This document shows, piece by piece, positions 58,113-64,000 of a DNA stretch of 64,000 nt. Both the position numbers and the translations under genes were made by a program. This DNA comes from PSRJ01 sp963825305 (GTDB lineage: Bacteria; Acidobacteriota; Terriglobia; Bryobacterales; Bryobacteraceae). The DNA lies in the NCBI GenBank assembly GCA_963825305.1, contig CAWGTA010000010.1, positions 137,584 to 201,583 of the forward strand, written 5' to 3'. The stretch's first letter is position 1. Each line of letters begins with the position of its first letter. Under the pieces are notes generated by a model that saw only the letters and a program-made list of their open reading frames with translations, was not told the origin of the DNA and did not search any database.

Positions 58113-58670
58113 ATGGCGACCGAGGTCACGTTACTGCTTCAACGTTGGCGCCAGGGAGACGGCGATGCAGTCAACCTGCTGATGCCGCTCGTGTATAACG
58201 AATTGCGGCGAATTGCCCGGAGTTTCCTGCGGCGTCAGCCGGAGCACACGCTTCAGCCCACGGCGCTGGTCCATGAAGCTTGCGTGAAGCTGTTTCAGAG
58301 TGAGGAACCAGAATTCACTGACCGGGCGCACTTCCTGGCCGTGATGTCTCGCGTCATGCGGCAGATTCTGATCGATCACGCCCGCGCGGCCGGAGCGGCG
58401 AAGCGGTGGGCGGGAAAAAAGAGAGTTCCTTGGGACACCACGATCGACGTGGCCGAAGAAGGTCTCCTTCGCATCCACGTGCTCGATATCGATCGCGCAC
58501 TACAGGCGCTGTCGCGGGAGAACTCGCGGCTCTCGGAAGTCATCGAAATGCACTATTTCGGCGGCATGACCGCGGAAGAGATTGCAGCAGTGGTGAACCG
58601 CTCCGCCGATGCCGTCAGGCACGATATTCGCCTGGCGCGCGCGTGGCTGCGGCGGGAACTCGCCGTCTAA
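58113..58670 (+). CDS. ECF-like RNA polymerase sigma factor (TIGR02999 type)
   Basis: 185 residues. EVTLLLQRWRQGDGDAVNLLMPLVYNELRRIARSFLRRQ is the region-2 start typical of the TIGR02999/Sigma70_ECF group found in Planctomycetes and Acidobacteria; LQPTALVHEACVKLF and RAHFLAVMSRVMRQILIDHARA follow. Region 4 is LSRENSRLSEVIEMHYFGGMTAEEIAAVVNRSADAVRHDIRLARAWLRREL. In these phyla such sigma factors are usually encoded with a Ser/Thr kinase that presumably controls them; here the kinase gene is convergent, with 26 bp between the two stops. GAAAGAA precedes the ATG. Confidence 0.92.
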   Translation: MATEVTLLLQRWRQGDGDAVNLLMPLVYNELRRIARSFLRRQPEHTLQPTALVHEACVKLFQSEEPEFTDRAHFLAVMSRVMRQILIDHARAAGAAKRWAGKKRVPWDTTIDVAEEGLLRIHVLDIDRALQALSRENSRLSEVIEMHYFGGMTAEEIAAVVNRSADAVRHDIRLARAWLRRELAV

Positions 58671-58696
58671 AGGTAAATCCACTGTATGGCGGAGGG

Positions 58697-61153
58697 CTAT
58701 CGCGGCAAACGAGCGTCATCAGACGCTGCAGTCAGAGGGTGCCTGGCCTGCTGCAACGTAGCGAGCCTCTCTCTATTCACCCGGGCTTCCTGCCCTTGTG
58801 TTCCGGGGATGTCCTTCAGTGCTTGCTGCGCCCCCAGCAGCAGGGGTTCCGCCTCGGCATATCTACCCATCGCCACTAAGACAGCGCCGAGCAAGCTCTC
58901 GGCTGACGCGGTTAGCCAATTACCTTCGTGCAGGACCCTCCTGCGGATTTCGACCGCGCGGCGAACCAATGGCTCGGCAGCCGCGGCTTGCCCTTGCGCT
59001 AAGTAGACGCGGGCAAGATTGGCCATGCACTCCGCAGTCACCGGGTTCTCGTTTCCCAACGCAGGCCGCACAATCTCGATCGCCTCTCGAAGCGACGCTG
59101 CCGCCTCCTCGTACTTGCCCTGTTGTCGCCAGATGTTCGCCAGCTTATTAAGCGCCTTACCAATATCGGGATGCTTCGGGTCCAATACCCTTCTTCGAAC
59201 CGCCAATGACTGGCGAAACAAGGATTCGGCGCCGGCAACGTCTCCCATTTCTTCTGTGACCGTGCCCAGATTGCTCATCACCCTCGCCACGCTGGCATGC
59301 TCTTCTCCAAACACCTTGCGGTGAACCGCCAGCGACTGTCGAAAGAGCACCGCAGCTTCGGAGAGTTGCCCTCTATCCCGAAGCACTAGTGCGAGGTCGT
59401 TCTCAGTCGTAGCAGTTTCGGTGTCGTCTTCGCCGAGAATCTTGCGCCGGATGCGGAGGGCTTCCGCCAGAAGCGGCTCGGCCCGTTCGGTATCTCCCTG
59501 ATTGGTATAGGCACGGCCGACTTCCGACACGGTCACGGCAACATCCTTGTTTTCGTTTCCCAGCAGCTTACGCCGTATGGCCAGTGCTTCCTCGAGCAAC
59601 GGGACAGCGGCCGGAAACTCGCCCTTGTCTTTGTGTAGCACTCCCAGATCGTTGAGGGTCTGGGCCAGGGCCTCGTTGACAGGCCCGTGGCGGGCGATTG
59701 CCAATGCTTCTTCGAGCAGGGCTTGCGCTTTGTCATTCGCGCCCAGTCTTTCGTAAACCCTGCCCATCACAGTGAGCATTTGAGCCTGCATGTCCGGCTG
59801 TCCGGCAAGCTCCTTGTGAACGCGTGCGTCGCCGCGGTCCAGGAGTCCTCGCACGGTTGGCTCTTTCGTTTCATGAAGTGAGGAGAATGGGTCCGCCGCA
59901 GTGAGCATGCTAATCAAGAGGTCGCTTACTTTGGTGGCTTTTTCGGCTTCGAACCGGGCATGGTTCCGCTCGGAGGCAAGCCGGACTGTGTAAAAGCTGG
60001 TCAGGACCACGACTAGCAATGCAGCGGCCGAGACGGCGGTTACGGCACGCCATCGACGCCGCAAAAATTTCGCGGTACGGTAGCCCGGCGTATCCGGTCG
60101 CGCGGCAATGGGCTCGTGATCGAGGTAATGGTGCAGATCTTCGGCGAACGCCGCGGCCGAGACGTAGCGCTCAGCGGGCGCTCGCTTCAATGCCTTTGCG
60201 ACGATCGTTGCCAGATCGCCTCGCACCGCCGGAAGCCTGGGAAATTCGGCATCGACCAGCGCCCGCATGGCCTCCGCAGGGGAGCCGGCCCGGCGCTTCC
60301 CGCCGAGCAACAGATAAAGCAGCACACCCGACGAGTAGACGTCCGTCGCGGTGGTGATAGCGCCGCCGGTCACCTGCTCGGGAGCGGCGAATTCGGGTGT
60401 GAGGGCCAAACCGCCTTCGCGCGTTAGCGCCGTCGCCTCAGCGGGTTCCCCGGCGTCTTCGAGTAGTTTGGCGATGCCGAAATCCAGCAACTTAACTCGA
60501 CCATCCGGCGTCACCAGCACGTTCGAGGGCTTGATGTCCCGATGGACGATTAAGTTCGAGTGTGCGTGGGCAACCGCGTCCAGCGCGTCCAGGAACAGGC
60601 GGATGCGCCCTTCCGTCCCCAAGCCGCAAGTGTCGCAGTAGCGGTCGATTGATTCGCCGCCGACGTGTTCCAGCACGAGATACGGCTGGCCGAAGGACGA
60701 CACACCAGCATCAATCAACCGGGCGATGTGGGGATGAGCGAAACGGGCCAGGACGCTGCCTTCCCTCCGGAATCGTTCCCCGCCCGCCCCGCCCACCAAG
60801 GCGGCGTTCAGAAATTTGACGGCGGCCCGGCCTTCGAATCGGCCGTCACTTCGGCGCGCCAGCCACACGGTTCCCATCCCGCCGTGGCCGATAGGCGATA
60901 CCAGGGTATAAGATCCTACGATCTGGCCGGCGAGGGAGGCTTCCAGTGGTTCTCCATCGGCCCGAACGACCGCTTCTGCGGCCTGGCCGATATGGTGGGT
61001 AACCAGGTGGTCTTCCTTAGAATCGAACGCCAACAGCGACTCGACTTCGGCCCGCAGTTCGGCAGTTATATTGCGGGCCGCGAAAATGTTCTCCCGCGCT
61101 GCGGGCGGCAGGTCAGCCATTTCGCGAAACAGGAGTAAAACCTGCTCGTCCAT
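58697..61153 (-). CDS. Membrane Ser/Thr protein kinase with TPR C-terminus
   Basis: 818 residues. A short N-terminal helical region precedes the Hanks-type kinase: glycine loop IGHGGMGTVWLA (~88-100), ATP Lys113 in AAVKFL, HRD Asp206 in VHRDIKPSN, DFG Asp224 in LLDFGIAKLL, APE in PEFAAPEQV. A juxtamembrane stretch and one membrane helix (TAVSAAALLVVVLTSFYTV, ~370-390) follow. Then come about eight TPR units of the Nephrocystin/'AEPLLREALAIRRKVLG' kind to the end. It is predicted to phosphorylate cytoplasmic targets, possibly the convergent sigma factor, in response to signals bound by the extracytoplasmic TPRs. Confidence 0.93.
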   Translation of the reverse strand: MDEQVLLLFREMADLPPAARENIFAARNITAELRAEVESLLAFDSKEDHLVTHHIGQAAEAVVRADGEPLEASLAGQIVGSYTLVSPIGHGGMGTVWLARRSDGRFEGRAAVKFLNAALVGGAGGERFRREGSVLARFAHPHIARLIDAGVSSFGQPYLVLEHVGGESIDRYCDTCGLGTEGRIRLFLDALDAVAHAHSNLIVHRDIKPSNVLVTPDGRVKLLDFGIAKLLEDAGEPAEATALTREGGLALTPEFAAPEQVTGGAITTATDVYSSGVLLYLLLGGKRRAGSPAEAMRALVDAEFPRLPAVRGDLATIVAKALKRAPAERYVSAAAFAEDLHHYLDHEPIAARPDTPGYRTAKFLRRRWRAVTAVSAAALLVVVLTSFYTVRLASERNHARFEAEKATKVSDLLISMLTAADPFSSLHETKEPTVRGLLDRGDARVHKELAGQPDMQAQMLTVMGRVYERLGANDKAQALLEEALAIARHGPVNEALAQTLNDLGVLHKDKGEFPAAVPLLEEALAIRRKLLGNENKDVAVTVSEVGRAYTNQGDTERAEPLLAEALRIRRKILGEDDTETATTENDLALVLRDRGQLSEAAVLFRQSLAVHRKVFGEEHASVARVMSNLGTVTEEMGDVAGAESLFRQSLAVRRRVLDPKHPDIGKALNKLANIWRQQGKYEEAAASLREAIEIVRPALGNENPVTAECMANLARVYLAQGQAAAAEPLVRRAVEIRRRVLHEGNWLTASAESLLGAVLVAMGRYAEAEPLLLGAQQALKDIPGTQGQEARVNRERLATLQQARHPLTAASDDARLPR

Positions 61154-62123
61154 GGGTCTTCTCTCGCCGGCGAACTACCGGGCGAGATTAGTGTACACCA
61201 AACGCTTTGGCTGAGTCCCGTTTCCGCAGCTCCGGGCGTGTGGGTGGTGGATCTGCGGACGAATTTTCGCCTTAGTAGGAATGCTGAAAAGGCTCTGGAC
61301 CGGCCGCTGCCTTGGGCCGGTTACGGCTTCGGTAAGCGCGGTGTTGTTTCCAGCGGCTTACCTGGGGAGCGGTGGTCCAGGCGCAGTGTTACCAACTGCG
61401 GCGAGCGCGTCTGTTAGCCTGCGGATCCAGTGCTTCGTATCAGCTGCGGTTTCCGCACAGTCTTGATTTCGAAGACCACGGCCATCGATGTGGATGCATT
61501 CAAGGTCTTCTTAGGGTCGGTTCCACAGGTTTCGGCGGCAGTTACCGTGAGGGTGAAGCCGAATTTACCGACGGCATGGAGAGGCAACGGAAAATCGACC
61601 GTGAAATGTACCTCCGAGGCCGAGAGTGGATTCAATCGAGCCGCGCCGAAATCGTTATGGGAAACCCCGGCGTGTCCCCGGGTGTCACATTTCCTGCCAA
61701 TGCTGCATTCTGATTGATGAGCACCACTCCGTCGAGAAGAATCTGGTGGAGCGCGCGAGGCCCGACTCGTCACGGGTCTGCGGACGGTTCACTTGGCTCT
61801 CCTTGCGGTCAACGTGTGGATCGCGGTCGAATTCTACTTCCTTGTGCGTACTACGAGACGGCGGGTGGACGGTGTGGGTGTCGCGGCCTCCGGGAGTGAA
61901 GGCTGGCTGTCAATCGCCCTCCTAATGAGTCGGAAGGTCTTCCTGGCTACGGGCGAACGCATCCACGCGGCAGGTATGTTGTTCGGGCCCAGCCCCGAAA
62001 GCGACATTAGTCTCGGGAAACGCGGTTCCCTGAAAAATGGGCCATCCTAACGGCGCCGTGTCGCCGTTGCGACCATCCGCCGCAAGGTTTATACTCGCAC
62101 CAAATAACTCCAAAGGGGGGCCC
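61154..62123. other. 970-bp region without a recognisable gene
   Basis: Several overlapping frames of 60-119 codons exist on both strands. The most protein-like is minus 61414-61773 (SEVHFTVDFPLPLHAVGKFG, FTLTVTAAET, i.e. beta-strand-like and hydrophobic alternation). It has no RBS or family match and is not called as a gene. The region may hold a decayed gene and the control region of soxC; AAAGGGGGG at 62112-62120 is the soxC ribosome-binding site. Confidence 0.5.
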
Positions 62124-63371
62124 ATGCCGTCGAAGAAGCCGAATCGAAGAGGATTCCTGAAAAACAGCGCCAAACTCGCCGGTCTTGCAGCGGGTGCCGC
62201 GGGCGTCTCGAAAGCGGCCGACGAATTTACAAACACAAGTAAGCCCAAAGGTTACATGTCGGACGATGAAATCGCCTATGGCCAGCGTTCGCGCTATGTC
62301 ACTTCCAAGCGCGTTCCGGTTATGGGGCGTCATTCGCCGGATGAATACGGGCTGATGTTCCATGTGAATTCGCCGCTGCAGGATCAGATCGGTTTCCTCA
62401 CGCCGACCCCGCTCTTTTATCTCGCCACCCATCGCGGCTCTTATATCCCCGATATCGATCCCAAAGAGCACCGGCTGATGATTCACGGAATGGTCGACCG
62501 GCCGCTCATTTTTACAATGGACGACATAAAGCGGTTGCCGTCTGTGACACGCATTCATATGATCGAATGCCTTGGCAACCGCGCCAATGCGGCCCACAAA
62601 ACAGTCCAGGAAACGCATGGGCTGACCAGTTGCGCGGAATGGACCGGTGTGGAACTTTCACTCCTGCTCAGGGAAGCCGGCGTGCAGCCAGGTGCATCCT
62701 GGGTCGTCGCTGAAGGTGTTGAAGAGGTGAAAGGTAGCTCCTGTTTCGAGCTCGCCAAGGCGATGGAAGACTGCATGGTGGTCTATGCGATGAACGGCGA
62801 ACCGCTTCGCCCGCAGCATGGTTTCCCTCTGCGCCTCTTAACTCCCGGCCTCGAGGGCATTTTTCACATGAAATACCTGCGCCGCATTAAATTGGTGGAC
62901 AAGTACTATCTGACATACAACGATTACGGCCATATCCAGGCCGATCCGAGAGCGGCTCAGCTTGCGAACCAGATCGGCCCGAAGTCCGTCATTACATATC
63001 CTTCGGGTGGCCACAAGCTGCAGGGTCCGGGCTTTTATGAAATCAGCGGCCTCGCCTGGTCGGGTGCGGGAGCGGTTCGCAATGTTGAGGTTTCAACCGA
63101 TGGCGGCCAAAACTGGAAGATGGCTGAGCTGCGCTCTCCCGTCTTCCGCATCGCACATACGCGCTTTGCCCTTTCGTGGAAGTGGGACGGCAAACCTTGT
63201 ACGCTTCTTTCACGCTGCACGGACGAACTCGGCACACGGCAGCCATCGCGCGAGGAAGCGGGCAAGTTCTTTAACGACCCGCCAGATCAGATCCGCGTAC
63301 GCGGTAACGACAACACCATTCAGCCTTGGAAAGTGGCAGCAGATGGAAGCGTGACCAATGGACTTGCGTAA
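62124..63371 (+). CDS. soxC: SoxC-type sulfane dehydrogenase, molybdopterin subunit
   Basis: 415 residues from ATG 62124. Tat leader (PNRRGFLKNSAKLAGLAAGAAG). Sulfite-oxidase fold: the Mo-binding pocket with IHMIECLGNRAN and the Mo-ligand Cys170 in GLTSCAEWTGVEL, then QHGFPLRLLTPGLEGIFHMKYLRRI. The dimerisation domain includes GLAWSGAGAVRNVEVSTDGGQNWKMA. SoxC with the cytochrome SoxD oxidises the sulfane sulfur bound to SoxYZ in thiosulfate oxidation; related enzymes oxidise sulfite. The next gene (cytochrome) overlaps by 14 bp, which supports the SoxCD reading. No soxXYZAB genes are in the window. Confidence 0.9.
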   Translation: MPSKKPNRRGFLKNSAKLAGLAAGAAGVSKAADEFTNTSKPKGYMSDDEIAYGQRSRYVTSKRVPVMGRHSPDEYGLMFHVNSPLQDQIGFLTPTPLFYLATHRGSYIPDIDPKEHRLMIHGMVDRPLIFTMDDIKRLPSVTRIHMIECLGNRANAAHKTVQETHGLTSCAEWTGVELSLLLREAGVQPGASWVVAEGVEEVKGSSCFELAKAMEDCMVVYAMNGEPLRPQHGFPLRLLTPGLEGIFHMKYLRRIKLVDKYYLTYNDYGHIQADPRAAQLANQIGPKSVITYPSGGHKLQGPGFYEISGLAWSGAGAVRNVEVSTDGGQNWKMAELRSPVFRIAHTRFALSWKWDGKPCTLLSRCTDELGTRQPSREEAGKFFNDPPDQIRVRGNDNTIQPWKVAADGSVTNGLA

Positions 63372-63945
63372 TAAAGTATTCCTTCTTGCCGGAACTCTTC
63401 TCGTTTGCGGCGTCGCCTGGTCGCAGTCGCCGACTTATGGCGTGGGCCGGCCTGCCACCCAAGCTGAAATCAGTGCCTGGGACATCGTCATCAGCCCGGA
63501 CGGCAAGGAACTTCCGCCGGGCCACGGAACGTCGAAAGAAGGCGCGGCGATTTACCGGGTTAAGTGCGCGGGATGCCATGGACCTGATGGCTATTCTAAA
63601 AACCACGCTCCCACTTTGATTCAAAGCAAGACGCCGCGTTCCAAAGATGGCGAGGTGCGCTGTCTTCAGCCTTGTGTGAATGACGCGAACGCCATGGCTG
63701 TGAACTCGCCCTACTCGACAATCATCTGGGATTACATTAACCGCGGCATGCCGCTCGGTAAGGAGGGAACGCTGAAACCGGATGAAGTCTATTCCCTTAC
63801 AGCGTTTCTTCTCTTCCGCAACAATGTGATCGCGGAAGACGAAGAGATGACCGAAAAGACCCTGCCCGCCGTTAAGATGCCGAATGCCAAAGGCTTCTCC
63901 ATCCCCGTGTGGAAGAAGGGGACGCCGCGGCTGCCGGGTTATTGA
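63358..63945 (+). CDS. soxD: SoxD-type cytochrome c subunit
   Basis: 195 residues with signal peptide (LLAGTLLVCGVAWSQ). It carries YGVGRPATQAEISAWDIVISPDGKELPPGHG, which is the SoxD N-terminal signature, heme site CAGCH in YRVKCAGCHGPDG, and the axial Met probably in YINRGMPLG. The C-terminal part is LKPDEVYSLTAFLLFRNNVIAEDE and the end KGFSIPVWKKGTPRLPGY. It is monoheme here, shorter than diheme SoxD of Paracoccus (~380 residues). It accepts electrons from SoxC. It overlaps soxC by 14 bp. Confidence 0.88.
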   Translation: MDLRNKVFLLAGTLLVCGVAWSQSPTYGVGRPATQAEISAWDIVISPDGKELPPGHGTSKEGAAIYRVKCAGCHGPDGYSKNHAPTLIQSKTPRSKDGEVRCLQPCVNDANAMAVNSPYSTIIWDYINRGMPLGKEGTLKPDEVYSLTAFLLFRNNVIAEDEEMTEKTLPAVKMPNAKGFSIPVWKKGTPRLPGY

Positions 63946-64000
63946 TTCTATTCGCCTGACCGAAAATTCAGCACGCTTGGTCTTGAATGCTGCGGATTCT
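63946..64000. other. Window end behind soxD, no feature seen
   Basis: 55 bp of lower-GC sequence without a start codon in a convincing context. The continuation of a sox-type cluster, if any, would lie beyond the window. Confidence 0.4.

Noticed and set aside
1..64000. CRISPR arrays, rRNA, tRNA genes
   Set aside because: No regularly spaced repeats and no rRNA- or tRNA-like stretches were noticed on reading; a tRNA scan was not possible.

Overview
The window looks like a chromosomal segment of a GC-rich Acidobacteriota bacterium, most likely of the Bryobacterales/Solibacter type. The pointers are inferred from protein content. They include a carboxypeptidase-regulatory-domain TonB-dependent receptor, a remnant of the Solibacter-expanded TIGR03435 family, a subtilase with WGS-type C-terminal repeats, a Ser/Thr kinase with TPRs, a TIGR02999-type ECF sigma factor, several exported cytochrome and PQQ-propeller proteins, and two proteins carrying the 'GKPDLSG(L/I)W' motif. 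No rRNA, tRNA or CRISPR array was seen.

Layout. 0-6.4 kb: the 5' end of a GH51 arabinofuranosidase (minus strand), then a hybrid histidine kinase overlapping a four-gene oligopeptide ABC transporter unit. 6.4-12.8 kb (minus): a subtilase with an 18-bp/hexapeptide repeat tail, then a metallo-beta-lactamase-fold hydrolase, a frameshifted amidohydrolase and a PQQ-propeller dehydrogenase with an N-terminal cytochrome. 12.8-22 kb: an exported GKPDLSG protein, an alpha/beta hydrolase, and a mirrored redox region. In that region a two-gene cassette (cytochrome c/copper-monooxygenase-like protein plus a small Ig-like exported partner) occurs once on each strand. The minus-strand copy continues into a PQQ dehydrogenase and a cytochrome c. 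22-34 kb (minus): a catalase-like peroxidase, KDPG aldolase, and a heavy-metal-type RND efflux locus (TolC, adaptor, two CusA/CzcA-like pumps) with a PAS-LuxR regulator between the pumps. 34-36 kb: FG-GAP, zinc-ribbon and DUF4159 proteins.

36.2-50 kb (minus): one long, tightly overlapping operon of ECF sigma factor, anti-sigma factor, an exported protein, then gspE, F, G, H, I, J, K, L/M-like (PilM/PilN/PilO type), a GspC-like protein and gspD. A REP-associated tyrosine transposase (RAYT) flanked by REP hairpins interrupts it between gspG and gspH, on the opposite strand. Related REP hairpins lie at the gspJ/gspK junction and at 17.2 kb. In three of four copies the GTAG foot of the REP contains the TAG stop codon of the adjacent gene.

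50-64 kb: multicopper oxidase, a CarboxypepD_reg plus GKPDLSG protein, a PEP-CTERM protein, a large TonB-dependent receptor, a TIGR03435 remnant, a ~105-bp direct repeat pair bracketing this block, an ECF sigma factor convergent with a Ser/Thr kinase, and a soxC-soxD pair at the right edge.

At least ten small frame interruptions fall in otherwise well-conserved genes (amidohydrolase, both RND pumps, LuxR regulator, gspI, and gspD with four), mostly between 26 and 44 kb. Either the assembly carries indel errors there or these loci are decaying; read data would decide.
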